A stretch of 64,000 bases of DNA, taken from positions 806,001 through 870,000 of the forward strand of contig NZ_VRLV01000002.1 of NCBI RefSeq assembly GCF_009760925.1, written 5' to 3'. The position numbers were made by a program, and so were the translations under genes. The stretch's first letter is position 1. Each line of letters opens with the position of its first letter. Shown here piece after piece: positions 15,178 through 24,215 of the stretch. The notes beneath the pieces are model-generated. The model was not told where the DNA came from. It searched no databases and saw only the letters and a list, made by a program, of their open reading frames with translations. This stretch comes from Nonomuraea typhae (GTDB lineage Bacteria > Actinomycetota > Actinomycetes > Streptosporangiales > Streptosporangiaceae).

Positions 15178-16716
15178 GTGCAGAACACCAGATATGCCCG
15201 CTCCGGCATGGTGTGCAGCGTGGACCACCTCGCCTCCTCGGCCGGGATCACCATGCTCGACCGGGGCGGCTCCGCGGCCGACGCCGCCATCGCCACCAAC
15301 GCCGTGCTCACCGTCACCGCGCCGCACATGTGCGGCCTGGGCGGCGACCTGTTCGCCCTCGTCCACGACGGCCGGGTCGCCACGTTGAACGCCTCCGGGC
15401 GGGCCGGGTCCGGCGCCGACGCCGCGCGGCTGCGCGCAGAAGGGCACACCCGGATGCCGCACCTGCACGACATCAGGTCCGTCCCGGTGCCCGGCTGCGT
15501 GGACGGCTGGACGGCCCTGCACGGCAGGTACGGCAGGCTGCCGCTGGCCGACGTGCTCGCCCCGGCGATCCGGCTGGCCGAGGGCGGTTTCCCCGCCTCC
15601 CCGCTCATGCTGGCCGGGGCCAGGGCCGCGGCCCAGCGGCCGGGCGGCGGCGACTTCGCATCCGCCGGCGCCGCGGGCGACCTGGTCACCCGGCCGGGCG
15701 TGGCCCGCACGCTGAAGGCGATCGCCGCATCCGGGCGCGACGGCTTCTACCTCGGCGAGTTCGGGCAAGGACTGCTCGAGACGGGCGCCGGCGAATACCT
15801 CGAAGCCGACCTGGCCCGGGTCAACGCCGACTGGGTGGAGCCGCTGCGCGTGCGCGCCTTCGGCCACGACGTCTGGTCCGCGCCGCCCAACTCCCAGGGC
15901 TACCTGCTCCTGCTCGCGCTCGGCATCGCCGACGGCCTGGACCTGCCGGTGGAGCCCGGCCGCTCGGCGTGGGCGCACCTGCTCACCGAGGCCGCCCGGG
16001 TCGCCGGGCACGACCGCCTCGCCGTACTGCACGAGGACGCCAAGGACCTGCTCGGCGAGCACGAGATCGCGCGGCGGCGGGCGCTGGTGAACCCGTCCGC
16101 GCGCGTCAGGCTCGCCGCCCCCGCCGCCGACGGCGACACCACCTATCTGTGCGCCGTGGACGAGCAGGGCATGGGCGTCTCGCTCATCCAGTCGAACGCG
16201 TCGGGATTCGGCAGCATGGTCTTCGAGCCGCGCACCGGGATCAACCTCCACAACCGCGGCATCGGCTTCTCGCTGACGCCGGGGCATCCGGCCGAGTACG
16301 CGCCCGGCCGCAGGCCACCGCACACGCTCACGCCCGCCCTCATCACCCGCCCCGACGGCTCGCTGCGCTCGGTCGTCGGCACCATGGGCGGCGACGCGCA
16401 ACCGCAGATCCTGCTGCAGGTCGTCACCCGGCTGCTGCGGTACGGCCAGGCGCCCGGCGAGGCCGTCTCCGCGCCCCGCTGGAAGCTCGGCGGCACCACC
16501 GGCTTCGACACCTGGGACGCGCCCGACGAGAGCGTCGTGGAGGTCGAGGAGGGCACCCACTGGCCCGACGGGCTGGAGGCGCTGGGCCACCCGGTCGCCC
16601 GCCGGCCGTACGGCACCGGGTTCGGCCACGCGCACCTCATCGACGTACGGCCGGACGGCACGCTGGCCGGGGCGGCCGACCCGCGCTCCCTGATCGGCGC
16701 CGCGATAGGTCGTTGA
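15178..16716 (+). CDS. Gamma-glutamyltransferase family protein
   Basis: A 512-residue Ntn-hydrolase of the gamma-glutamyltranspeptidase family. These are made as one chain that self-cleaves before a threonine, which then acts as nucleophile. The family landmarks are LDRGGSAADAAIATN, PHMCGLGGDLFAL and GDTTYLCAVDEQG. The candidate catalytic Thr is near residue 320, with SLIQSNASGFGS downstream. No signal peptide is evident, so it may be cytoplasmic, as in the YwrD-like subfamily. Substrate could be glutathione analogues or gamma-glutamyl compounds. It starts at GTG 15178. Confidence 0.85.
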   Translation: MQNTRYARSGMVCSVDHLASSAGITMLDRGGSAADAAIATNAVLTVTAPHMCGLGGDLFALVHDGRVATLNASGRAGSGADAARLRAEGHTRMPHLHDIRSVPVPGCVDGWTALHGRYGRLPLADVLAPAIRLAEGGFPASPLMLAGARAAAQRPGGGDFASAGAAGDLVTRPGVARTLKAIAASGRDGFYLGEFGQGLLETGAGEYLEADLARVNADWVEPLRVRAFGHDVWSAPPNSQGYLLLLALGIADGLDLPVEPGRSAWAHLLTEAARVAGHDRLAVLHEDAKDLLGEHEIARRRALVNPSARVRLAAPAADGDTTYLCAVDEQGMGVSLIQSNASGFGSMVFEPRTGINLHNRGIGFSLTPGHPAEYAPGRRPPHTLTPALITRPDGSLRSVVGTMGGDAQPQILLQVVTRLLRYGQAPGEAVSAPRWKLGGTTGFDTWDAPDESVVEVEEGTHWPDGLEALGHPVARRPYGTGFGHAHLIDVRPDGTLAGAADPRSLIGAAIGR

Positions 16717-16746
16717 CCTGCGCCGCTCCCGGGTAGGGAAGCGCGT

Positions 16747-17049
16747 ATGAAAGATGGATACAGCGACGAGCAGGAGATCGAGGTCCAGGAGTGGACCGAC
16801 GACCTCGGCCTGAACCACGAGATCCGCGAGGACGACCCGGCACGCGGCGACACGCTCGGCGAGCGGCTGCGGCGGGAGCTGCCCGACGGCCCGGAGCGCG
16901 ACCCGCGCGCCGGGCACCGGCTCACCGCGCCCGACGAAGGGCTCGGGCCCGACGAGGACGACGAGGAAGTGGGCGAGGACTGGGGTGACGAGGCGGGCGC
17001 GGACCTCTCTGCCGAGGAACGCGCCATCCACATCGAACCCGACCGCTGA
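16747..17049 (+). CDS. DUF5709-like acidic small protein
   Basis: A 100-residue, strongly acidic protein. The pattern GDTLGERLRRELPD, then RLTAPDEG and LSAEERAIHIEPDR, matches the actinobacterial DUF5709 family; function is unknown. The ATG follows AGGGAAG. The last codons and stop lie within a 21-base tandem repeat that continues past the gene, so the C-terminus may have been altered by repeat expansion. Confidence 0.7.
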   Translation: MKDGYSDEQEIEVQEWTDDLGLNHEIREDDPARGDTLGERLRRELPDGPERDPRAGHRLTAPDEGLGPDEDDEEVGEDWGDEAGADLSAEERAIHIEPDR

Positions 17050-17103
17050 ACCGTCGAACCCGACCGCTGAACCGTCGAACCCGGCCACTGAACCGTCGAA
17101 CCC
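17041..17103 (+). repeat. 21-base tandem repeat across the stop of the DUF5709-like gene
   Basis: Three near-identical 21-base units start at 17041, 17062 and 17083, each close to GACCGCTGAACCGTCGAACC plus one C. Degenerate further units run to about 17165. The first unit contains the stop codon. Read in the other forward frame the unit encodes PTAEPSN-type heptads, but that frame has no credible start. Confidence 0.85.
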
Positions 17104-17171
17104 GGCAGCCGAGCCATCGCGCCGGCCGCCGAGCTATGCGGCCGTCGAGCCATCGAGCCGGCCGGTGAGCC

Positions 17172-17825
17172 TCAGAGGCCGGGCAGGGCGGGCAGCAGGG
17201 CGTGCAGGTCGTCGATCACCAGGTCGGCCTGATCGGCGGCCGCGGGGTCCGCGGCGTGCAGGAAGCCCCACGGGCCGCGCCGGAGCAGGGCGGTGCGCAT
17301 GCCGGCCGCGCGGGCGGGCCGGATGTCGTTGTCCAGGCGGTCGCCGACGTACAGGATCTCGGCCGGCTCGCGCCCGGCCACCGAGGCCGCCTTGGCGAAG
17401 AAGGACGGCGCCGGCTTGGCCACCCCCCAGCCGTCGGAGGTGTGGATGGAGTCCGCGGGCAGGTCCATGGCCACCAGCGCGTCATACGCCTCGACCGGCT
17501 GGTTCCCGGCGATCACCACCTGGTACCCCGCCGCCCGCAGGGCGCTCAGCGCCGGGCGCACATCGGGGTAAAGGTCATCGGCGTCGAAGTGGTTGCGCAG
17601 CCCGGCAGGGTCGTCGCGCTTCCACGCGGCGGCCTCCGCGTCCACGTCGAGGCCGGGCCGGAGGATCGCGAACACGTCACGGTGGGAGCGCTCGAGCGCG
17701 GCCACGCCCCCGAGCACGCCCATGAACGTCAGCCGCGGCACGCCCAGCCGGTCGGCCCAGCGGCTCCAGATGCGGGTCTCATCGATGAGCGTCTCTCCGA
17801 CGTCGAACACCAGCGCCTTGATCAT
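17172..17825 (-). CDS. HAD-superfamily hydrolase
   Basis: A 217-residue haloacid-dehalogenase-type phosphatase. Motif I FDVGETLID has Gly-Glu in place of the more usual Asp-Gly. Motif II lies in VVIAGNQP, motif III lysine in GVAKPAPSFF, and motif IV in YVGDRLDNDI. It likely dephosphorylates a small metabolite; the substrate is unknown. It is last in a leftward run (tetR, YvaD-like, DUF1992, HAD), 42 bases after DUF1992. Confidence 0.85.
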   Translation of the reverse strand: MIKALVFDVGETLIDETRIWSRWADRLGVPRLTFMGVLGGVAALERSHRDVFAILRPGLDVDAEAAAWKRDDPAGLRNHFDADDLYPDVRPALSALRAAGYQVVIAGNQPVEAYDALVAMDLPADSIHTSDGWGVAKPAPSFFAKAASVAGREPAEILYVGDRLDNDIRPARAAGMRTALLRRGPWGFLHAADPAAADQADLVIDDLHALLPALPGL

Positions 17826-17867
17826 CTGCCTCTTCCCTCACGTGTGAACCACGCCAAGGGTATGGCG

Positions 17868-18269
17868 TCAGTCCCGCGCCGCCCGCCAGCGTTCGATGAC
17901 CCGTTCGACGTCGAAGGGGAAGAGATCGACGGGCGGACCGGACACCCCGCGCCTGATCGCCGCGTTGATCTTCTCGTTCACGCCCTCGATGAGCTGCCGG
18001 ACCTCTCCCTCGGACCCGGCGTTCAGCGCCAGCTCCAGCACCTCGTCGGCTTCCTTGCGCAGCGCCAGGACCGGCGGCAGCGGCATGGTCAGGCCCTCTT
18101 CCGCCAGCTTGTTCTTGAGCCACCAGTTGTCGTCGTGGGGACGGCCCGCGCCCGGCAGCGGCTTGCCCGCACCCGGCAGGTCATCGAACTCGCCGCGCTC
18201 CTGGGCCTCTCGGATCTGCCGGTCGATGAAGGATTCGAACGGCATGCCCGCTGGTTTGCGATCCGTCAT
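17868..18269 (-). CDS. DUF1992 domain protein (DnaJC28 conserved domain)
   Basis: A 133-residue protein of the DUF1992 family, also found in eukaryotic DNAJC28. The signature IDRQIREAQERGEFDDLPG is followed by GAGKPL and then the NWWLKNKLAEEGL helix. The function is not established. The ATG overlaps the stop of the preceding membrane-protein gene (ATGA), so translation is coupled. Confidence 0.9.
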   Translation of the reverse strand: MTDRKPAGMPFESFIDRQIREAQERGEFDDLPGAGKPLPGAGRPHDDNWWLKNKLAEEGLTMPLPPVLALRKEADEVLELALNAGSEGEVRQLIEGVNEKINAAIRRGVSGPPVDLFPFDVERVIERWRAARD

Positions 18270-18679
18270 GATTCCATGCTACGCAGGCGTGCCGCCGCCC
18301 CCGTGATCAGGCAGACGACGGCCGGGAGCGGGAAGAGCATCAGGTAGAGGTTGGGGATCCACCAGGCCGGGGAGAAGTCGCCGCGCAACGTCCAGAAGGC
18401 GATGGCCATGAGCCCCGAGGCCATGGTCAGCACCAGCGACACCAGCATGAGCGGCGGCCCGCCCGGCCCGCCCTTCCGGAGCAGCCACAGGCTGGTCAGC
18501 CCGGTCGCGCTGGCCAGCAGGTCGATCCACAGGAACGACCAGTTCCAGGCGGCCATGAGCGGGTTGCCGTAGTCGGCGAACGCCCACTCGGGCGGGATCA
18601 GGCCGAGGCCCGTCACGCCGAAGTAGACGATGAAGCCGACGTCGGTGGCGAGCATCAATGCCTTAGTCGTGCGCAGCAC
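18266..18679 (-). CDS. Four-TM membrane protein, YvaD/DUF5360-like
   Basis: A 137-residue integral membrane protein with four hydrophobic helices. The arrangement of TDVGFIVYFGVT, NWSFLWIDLLAS, LVLTMASGLMAIAFW and WWIPNLYLMLFPLP recalls Bacillus YvaD (DUF5360); the match is from memory, so moderate. GTG 18679 overlaps the end of the tetR gene by 17 bases, suggesting TetR controls it. No catalytic residues are apparent. Confidence 0.75.
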   Translation of the reverse strand: MLRTTKALMLATDVGFIVYFGVTGLGLIPPEWAFADYGNPLMAAWNWSFLWIDLLASATGLTSLWLLRKGGPGGPPLMLVSLVLTMASGLMAIAFWTLRGDFSPAWWIPNLYLMLFPLPAVVCLITGAAARLRSMES

Positions 18680-19214
18680 GCTCGATCAACTCCAGGAGGT
18701 AGCGGCGGGTGTCCTCGTGCAGTCCCGGCTCCGGCTCACCGAGCCCCAGCAGCCGCGCCGCCCACCATCCGTCCACGGCCAGCCGTACGGCTGTCGCCAC
18801 GGCCGGATCGATGCCGTCGCCGGCCAGCCGGGCCTGCCAGGCGGCATAACGCTGCCGCAGCGGCTCCAGCCCGGCCGGATCGACGAGCACCCCCGCCAGC
18901 AGCGCCACGGTGACCCGGTCGGCGGGCGCCTCGGGCCCGGTGTGCCGCTCGGGGATGGTGGCGTCGATGTAGGCGCGCAGGTAGTCACCCGGCCGCTCCC
19001 CGGCCTCGGCCAGCGCGGCGTCGAAGGCGCCGGTCAGCCGCTCGACCATGCCGGCCACCAGGGCCTGCTTCGTGGGGAAGTGGTAGAACAGGCCGCCCTT
19101 CGACACGCCGGCCCGCCTGGCCACGGCTTCCAGCGTGAGCGCCTCGGCCCCGTCGGTGAGCAGGACGTCGGCGGCGGCGTCCAGCAGGCGTTCGCGGGAG
19201 CTCGGTCTTGGCAT
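18663..19214 (-). CDS. TetR/AcrR family transcriptional regulator
   Basis: A 183-residue repressor. The N-terminal helix-turn-helix contains LTLEAVARRAGVSKGGLFYH and the typical FPTKQALVAGM continuation. The C-terminal ligand domain has a conserved aromatic segment AVDGWWAARLLGLGE. It heads a coupled operon with the membrane protein. An 11-of-12-base inverted repeat lies 6-34 bases upstream and is the probable autoregulatory operator; it may also act on the divergent uma2 gene. Confidence 0.9.
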   Translation of the reverse strand: MPRPSSRERLLDAAADVLLTDGAEALTLEAVARRAGVSKGGLFYHFPTKQALVAGMVERLTGAFDAALAEAGERPGDYLRAYIDATIPERHTGPEAPADRVTVALLAGVLVDPAGLEPLRQRYAAWQARLAGDGIDPAVATAVRLAVDGWWAARLLGLGEPEPGLHEDTRRYLLELIERAAHD

Positions 19215-19220
19215 GGCTCG

Positions 19221-19248
19221 AAACTGTACCGGTCGGCCGGTAAAGTTT
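19221..19248. promoter_or_regulatory. TetR operator candidate
   Basis: The core arms TACCGG (19227-19232) and CCGGTA (19237-19242) surround TCGG. The symmetry extends outward to AAACT on the left and AGTTT on the right with one mismatch, giving 11 of 12 paired positions. It lies immediately upstream of the tetR start at 19214. Confidence 0.65.
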
Positions 19249-19322
19249 CAAGGTTTGCCTATGAGACGTAGCGACGTGATGCAATACTTAGCGTGCCCGC
19301 TCGAATACGAAGGGACAGGTTC

Positions 19323-19922
19323 ATGGTCATCACCGAGCATCGGCCGCGCGTGAAGCCCTACACCGCTCCCGCAGACCAACTACCGACGACGGTGCGGGAA
19401 CTGTTCGATGCCCTACCCCCCCTCCCCGGTCTCCGGGTCGAGGTCATCGAAGGGACGCTTCGCGTGAGCCCCATGGGAAAGCCCAAGCATCAGGCGATCG
19501 CCTGGCGGCTGAGCCGTCTGTTCATACCCGTAATCGACAGAGAGGACTGGGAGTGCTACGGAGGCGTCAACATCTGCATCGATGGGCCTCGAGATACTCT
19601 CGTACCCGATTTCGCACTCGCGCCAAAGGATTGCCCTTTGTGGGGTGATTCGGAATTGCGCTCCACCGGCGTGATCCTGGCTGCGGAAGTGGTCTCTCCC
19701 GGTAGCGCACACGATGACCGAGTCATCAAGCCAGATCTCTACGCGGCCGGCGGCGTGCCCATCTACCTCCTGATCGACCCGTTGGAGGGGTCTGTAAGCG
19801 TCCATTACGAGATCGTCGACGAGCTGTACAACAAGAAGGCCCTTCAGCCCCTCGGTTGCACGCTGCCTCTACCCGCGCCGATCGACTTCGATCTGGACAC
19901 CAGTACCTTGCTCATGGACTGA
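19323..19922 (+). CDS. Uma2 family protein (PD-(D/E)XK nuclease fold)
   Basis: A 199-residue member of the Uma2/DUF820 family, which has a restriction-endonuclease-like fold and is multiplied in actinobacteria and cyanobacteria. Motifs are VIEGTLRVSPMGKPKHQ, the acidic VPDFALAP, and AEVVSPGSAHDDRVIKPD, where the Glu and Lys form the candidate active site. The native role is unclear. The ATG follows AGGGACAGG. Codon use is somewhat less GC-biased than its neighbours, as often seen in this mobile family. The end overlaps hrpA by 11 bases, convergently. Confidence 0.85.
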   Translation: MVITEHRPRVKPYTAPADQLPTTVRELFDALPPLPGLRVEVIEGTLRVSPMGKPKHQAIAWRLSRLFIPVIDREDWECYGGVNICIDGPRDTLVPDFALAPKDCPLWGDSELRSTGVILAAEVVSPGSAHDDRVIKPDLYAAGGVPIYLLIDPLEGSVSVHYEIVDELYNKKALQPLGCTLPLPAPIDFDLDTSTLLMD

Positions 19923-22900
19923 GCTTTTCCAGGGCCCTCGTGATCCGCTTCTCCGACACCGGCGTGGGCGTCCCGAGGGTCTGGGCGAAGAAGCTGACCC
20001 GCAACTCCTCGATCATCCACCGGATCTCCCGCACCTCCGCATCCCCCCGCCGCGCAGGGGGCAGCCGGTCCAGGGCGTCGTAGTAGTCGTCCTCCACCTT
20101 GTGCACCCGGCCCATCCACTCCTCGTCCCGCCACGGCTCCTCGGGCAGCTTGGTCAGCCGCCGCTCGATCGCCCGGATGTAGCGGGAAACGTCGGGTAGC
20201 CGCTTCACTCCCGTCGCCGTGACGAAACCGGCGAACACCAGCCTGTCCAACTGCTCGCGGACGTCGTCCGTCGAAGCGCTCTGCCGTAGCGCGGCCAGTT
20301 GCGTGCCCACCGTGTGCCACGCGCTCAGGATCTGCTCCACCTTGCCCAGGACGTCCCGCGCCGTGTCGTACAGCTCGGCCCGCACGTGCTGGTAGAGGCG
20401 GTCGAAGGCGACGGGCTCCCAGGCGGGGCCGCCCACGTCGGTCATCAGCTTGTCCACGGCGGCGTTGACCACGTCGTCGAACAACGCCACCGCGCCGCCG
20501 TGCGGGCTGCGTGACAGGGCCAGCTTGGCCTGGTTGGACAGGCCGCCGAGCAGCGACCTGGCCGGGTTGGTGACGTTGAGCAGCAGCAGGCGGCGGGTGC
20601 CGGTCCACATGGAGCGGCGCTGCTCGGCCTGCGTCTCGAAGATCTTGACGCCGACGCTCGTGCCTTCATCCACCAAGGCCGGGTAGCCCTTCATGCGGCC
20701 CTGCTCGAACACCTTGGGCAGGGCGCCGAAGCTCCACGTGTGCAGGCCGGTGCGCTCGACGTCGTCGCCGGCCGCCGAGAGCGTCTTGCGCAGGCGCGGG
20801 GCGAGCTGCTTCTTCAGCGCGTCGATGTCCTTGCCCTCGGCGATCGTGCGCTTGCGCTCGTCGATCACCCGGTAGGTGATGCGCAGGTGGTCGGGGACCT
20901 GGTCGAGCTGCCAGGCGTCGCGCGGGACGCGGATCCCGGTCAGCCGCAGCAGCTCCCGCTCGACCGCCTCCAGCAGCGGCTCACCGGTCGGCTTGACGCC
21001 GGCCAGCACCTGCTTGGCGTAGTTGGGCGCGGGCACGAAGTTGCGGCGGACGTTCTTGGGCAACGCCCGGATCAGCGCGGTGATCAGCTCTTCGCGCAGG
21101 CCGGGGATCTGCCAGTCGAAGCCGTCGCCGTTGACCTGGTTGAGCACCTGCAGCGGCACGTGGACGGTGACGCCGTCGGCGTCCGCGCCGGGCTCGAACT
21201 GGTAGGTCAGCTTCATCCGCTGGCCGAGCTGCCGCCAGGTGTCGGGGTAGTCGCGGGCGCTGACGTCGGCGCCCTCGTTGACCAGCATCTCCGGTGTGAA
21301 CGTCAGGACGGTCTTGTCCTCGACCTTCTTCCACCAGGAGTCGAAGTGCCGGGCGGAGACCACGTCGGCGGGCACCCGCTGGTCGTAGAAGTCGAACAAC
21401 GCCTCGTCGTCGACCATGATGTCGCGCCTGCGGGCCCGCGCCTCCAGTTCCTCGACCTCGCCGAGCAGCTTGCGGTTCTCCTTGAGGAAGGCGTGGTGGC
21501 TGTCCCAGTCGCCCTCGACCAGGGCGTGCCGGATGAACAGCTCCCGCGACAGCTCCGGATCGATGCGCCCGTAGTTCACCTTGCGCCCGACCACGAGCGG
21601 CACGCCGTACAGCGTGACCTTCTCCAGCGCGATCACCGCGCCCTGGTTCTTCTCCCAGTGCGGCTCGGAGTAGGTGCGTTTGACCAGGTGCTGGGCGAGC
21701 GGCTCCACCCAGTCGGGCTCGATCTTGGCGTTGACCCTGGCCCACAGCCGAGAGGTCTCGACGAGCTCGGCGGACATGAGCCACTGCGGCTGCTTCCTGG
21801 CCAGCGCGGAGCCGGGGAAGATCGCGAAGCGGGCGTTGCGCGCCCCGACGTACTCCTGGATGGGCCGCCGGCCGTCCTGCCCGCGCTGCTTCTCCACGAC
21901 GTCCTTGACGCCGATGTGGGAGAGCAGGCCGACGAGGAGCGAGCCGTGGATCTGGTACGGCGAGGCCGGGGTGCTGTTCGGCTGGACGCCGAGGGTCTGC
22001 CGGATCTGGCTGTAGATGTCCTGCCACTCGCGCACGCGCAGGTAGTTGAGGAACTCGGCCTTGCACAGGCGGCGGAAGGCGCTGGAGGACAGTTCCTTCT
22101 GCTTGTCCTTGAGGTAGTTCCAGAGGTTGAGGTAGGTCAGGAAGTCGGATTCGGGGTCGGCGAAGCGGCGGTGCTTCTCGTCGGCCTGCTGCTGCTTGTC
22201 GGCCGGGCGCTCGCGCGGGTCCTGGATGGACAGGGCGGCGGCGATGACCATGACCTCGCGCAGGCAGCCGTTCTTGTCGGCCTCCAGCACCATGCGGGCC
22301 AGGCGCGGGTCGACCGGCAGCCCGGCGAGCTTGCGGCCGACGCCGGTGAGCGTGCCGTGGGCGTCGAAGGCGCCGAGCTCGACCAGCAGGTTGACGCCGT
22401 CGCGCACCTGGCGTTTGTCCGGCGGCTCGACGAACGGGAATGCCTCGATGTCGCCGAGGCCGATCGAGGTCATCTGCAGGATGACGCTGGCGAGGTTGGT
22501 GCGCAGGATCTCGGGGTCGGTGAACTCCGGCCGGTTGAGGAAGTCCTCCTCCTCGTACAGGCGGATGCAGATGCCGTCGGAGGTCCGGCCGGAGCGTCCC
22601 TTGCGCTGGTTGGCGCTGGCCTGGGAGATGGCCTCGATGGGCAGGCGCTGGACCTTGGTGCGGTGGCTGTAGCGGGAGATGCGGGCGAAGCCGGGGTCCA
22701 CGACGTACTTGATGCCGGGCACGGTCAGCGAGGTCTCGGCCACGTTGGTGGCCAGCACGATGCGGCGGCCGGTGTGGCGCTGGAAGACGCGGTGCTGCTC
22801 GGCGGCGCTGAGGCGGGCGTAGAGCGGGAGCACTTCGGTGTTGCGGAAGTCGGCCTTGCCCAGGGCGTCGGCGGCGTCGCGGATCTCGCGCTCGCCGCTG

Positions 22901-23778
22901 AGGAAGACGAGGATGTCGCCGGGCCCTTCCAGGACGAGTTCCCTGCACGCCTCGACGATGCCCTGCGTCTGGTCGTCCTCGTCGTTGAGCGGCCGGTAGC
23001 GGACCTCGACCGGGTAGGTGCGGCCGGAGACCTCGACGATCGGGGCGTCGCCGAAGTGGCGGGAGAAGCGCTCGGGGTCGATCGTGGCGCTGGTGATGAT
23101 GATCTTGAGGTCGGGGCGGCGGGGCAGCAGCTGTTTGAGGTAGCCGAGGATGAAGTCGATGTTGAGGCTGCGCTCGTGGGCCTCGTCGATGATCAGCGTG
23201 TCGTACTGCTCCAGCAGCCGGTCGTTCTGCAGCTCGGCCAGCAGGATGCCGTCGGTCATGAGCTTGACCAGGGTCCGGTCACTGGCCTGGTCGGTGAAGC
23301 GGACCTTGTAGCCGACGGTCTGCCCCAGCTCGGTGCCGAGTTCTTCGGCGATGCGCTCGGCGACGGTCCTGGCGGCGATCCGGCGGGGCTGGGTGTGCCC
23401 GATGACGCCGCGCACGCCGCGCCCGAGCTCGAGGCAGATCTTGGGGATCTGGGTGGTCTTGCCGGAGCCGGTCTCGCCCGCGATGATCACGACCTGGTGG
23501 TCGCGGATGGCCTCGAGGATGTCGTCCCTGCGCTGGGAGACGGGCAGCTCTTCCGGATAGGTCACCGCGGGTACGGCTTCGCGGCGCCGGACCAGGCGCT
23601 GCTCGGCGCGTTCGACGTCGGCGAGGATCTCCGCGGTGATCTTGTCACGCGCCTCGCGGGAGCGTACCCGGCGCACGCCGTCGAGCCTGCGCCGAAGGCG
23701 CCGCTGGTCGCGCGGCATGAGTTCGGGCAGGCGGCTCTGGAGCTCGGACAGTGGAGAGGACAACGACGAGGTTCCCAT
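19912..23778 (-). CDS. hrpA: ATP-dependent RNA helicase HrpA (DEAH box)
   Basis: About 1288 residues, close to the usual length of HrpA. Walker A GETGSGKT lies at about 101-108, with DEAH in LIIDEAHERS near 198. SAT is present (IITSATI), as is motif VI with QRKGRSGR. The helicase-associated and OB domains are followed by the long DUF3418 C-terminal region. HrpA unwinds RNA and resolves stalled ribosomes in E. coli. I chose ATG 23778, preceded by GAAAG. A longer frame to 23904 adds residues that do not fit the family. Confidence 0.93.
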   Translation of the reverse strand: MGTSSLSSPLSELQSRLPELMPRDQRRLRRRLDGVRRVRSREARDKITAEILADVERAEQRLVRRREAVPAVTYPEELPVSQRRDDILEAIRDHQVVIIAGETGSGKTTQIPKICLELGRGVRGVIGHTQPRRIAARTVAERIAEELGTELGQTVGYKVRFTDQASDRTLVKLMTDGILLAELQNDRLLEQYDTLIIDEAHERSLNIDFILGYLKQLLPRRPDLKIIITSATIDPERFSRHFGDAPIVEVSGRTYPVEVRYRPLNDEDDQTQGIVEACRELVLEGPGDILVFLSGEREIRDAADALGKADFRNTEVLPLYARLSAAEQHRVFQRHTGRRIVLATNVAETSLTVPGIKYVVDPGFARISRYSHRTKVQRLPIEAISQASANQRKGRSGRTSDGICIRLYEEEDFLNRPEFTDPEILRTNLASVILQMTSIGLGDIEAFPFVEPPDKRQVRDGVNLLVELGAFDAHGTLTGVGRKLAGLPVDPRLARMVLEADKNGCLREVMVIAAALSIQDPRERPADKQQQADEKHRRFADPESDFLTYLNLWNYLKDKQKELSSSAFRRLCKAEFLNYLRVREWQDIYSQIRQTLGVQPNSTPASPYQIHGSLLVGLLSHIGVKDVVEKQRGQDGRRPIQEYVGARNARFAIFPGSALARKQPQWLMSAELVETSRLWARVNAKIEPDWVEPLAQHLVKRTYSEPHWEKNQGAVIALEKVTLYGVPLVVGRKVNYGRIDPELSRELFIRHALVEGDWDSHHAFLKENRKLLGEVEELEARARRRDIMVDDEALFDFYDQRVPADVVSARHFDSWWKKVEDKTVLTFTPEMLVNEGADVSARDYPDTWRQLGQRMKLTYQFEPGADADGVTVHVPLQVLNQVNGDGFDWQIPGLREELITALIRALPKNVRRNFVPAPNYAKQVLAGVKPTGEPLLEAVERELLRLTGIRVPRDAWQLDQVPDHLRITYRVIDERKRTIAEGKDIDALKKQLAPRLRKTLSAAGDDVERTGLHTWSFGALPKVFEQGRMKGYPALVDEGTSVGVKIFETQAEQRRSMWTGTRRLLLLNVTNPARSLLGGLSNQAKLALSRSPHGGAVALFDDVVNAAVDKLMTDVGGPAWEPVAFDRLYQHVRAELYDTARDVLGKVEQILSAWHTVGTQLAALRQSASTDDVREQLDRLVFAGFVTATGVKRLPDVSRYIRAIERRLTKLPEEPWRDEEWMGRVHKVEDDYYDALDRLPPARRGDAEVREIRWMIEELRVSFFAQTLGTPTPVSEKRITRALEKLSP

Positions 23779-23875
23779 ACTGCTTTCAGGATATTTGAGC
23801 CCCGCGTGCCGGGTGCCAACCGCCCATCGTGCCCGAGCGCGGCGGGCCGCGCATCCCAATATCGCCCCACGTGTG

Positions 23876-23937
23876 GTCCGTGGCCGGCCGCGGTGTGTCA
23901 GCACTCTCCCCAGAGTTCACCACGGTCGGCCACGGAC
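23876..23937. repeat. Long inverted repeat able to form an extended hairpin
   Basis: Perfect 11-base arms GTCCGTGGCCG (23876-23886) and CGGCCACGGAC (23927-23937). Pairing continues inward through CCG/CGG and GGTG/CACC with a G-T pair and one mismatch. That makes a stem of roughly 20 base pairs and a loop of about 22 bases. It may be an RNA structure, a protein site or a relic of a mobile element. Confidence 0.6.
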
Positions 23938-24166
23938 ACTAGTGAGACTCCTGAGACGGCCGATGGGTTGCATGCCTCCCGGGAGATTTTTGATCACGAC
24001 CGGCCTGTGGGACGCCGGTGCCGGGGCAGCGCCCGGTCCGGCCTCGCGAGTGGTACGGCCGGCGAGTCCTGAGACCAGTGTGGCAGGTGTGCTTCAGCGG
24101 GATTGGCGTTATATGAAAAGAATCTTGCCCATTTCGTTTAAATCGTGAGAAGTCAAGAAATAGCCC

Positions 24167-24172
24167 TATACT
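24167..24172 (+). promoter_or_regulatory. Candidate -10 box for the Crp-family gene
   Basis: TATACT matches the sigma-70-type -10 consensus at five of six positions, 43 bases before the ATG and in an AT-rich patch. The -35 region is poor. Confidence 0.4.
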
Positions 24173-24215
24173 CAACGCCCTCCACGTAGTCTTCGTTAGA
24201 ACGAGGGCGACAGCC

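Larger units (their letters stand above)
23779..24215. other. 437-base intergenic region between hrpA and crp-type gene
   Basis: No gene is supported. It contains the divergent promoters, a long imperfect inverted repeat at 23876-23937 and an AT-richer stretch at about 24108-24180 that probably holds the promoter of the Crp-family gene. Confidence 0.6.

Noticed and set aside
13512-15710. Long antisense frame over the TAP-like peptidase and GGT genes
   Set aside because: It crosses three well-supported genes on the other strand and has no recognisable domain.
17683-17693. CebR-like half box TGGGAGCGCTC
   Set aside because: Only 11 of 14 bases match, the right arm is broken, and it lies inside the HAD coding sequence far from sugar genes.
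16985-17725. Forward frame encoding PTAEPSN heptads followed by Arg-rich sequence
   Set aside because: It is out of frame with the DUF5709-like gene and antisense to HAD. There is no ribosome site, and the repeat explains the heptads.
20740-24072. 1110-residue open frame opposite hrpA
   Set aside because: It is antisense to a clear HrpA, with low-complexity Val/Gly/Asp-rich content. This is an artefact of high third-position GC.
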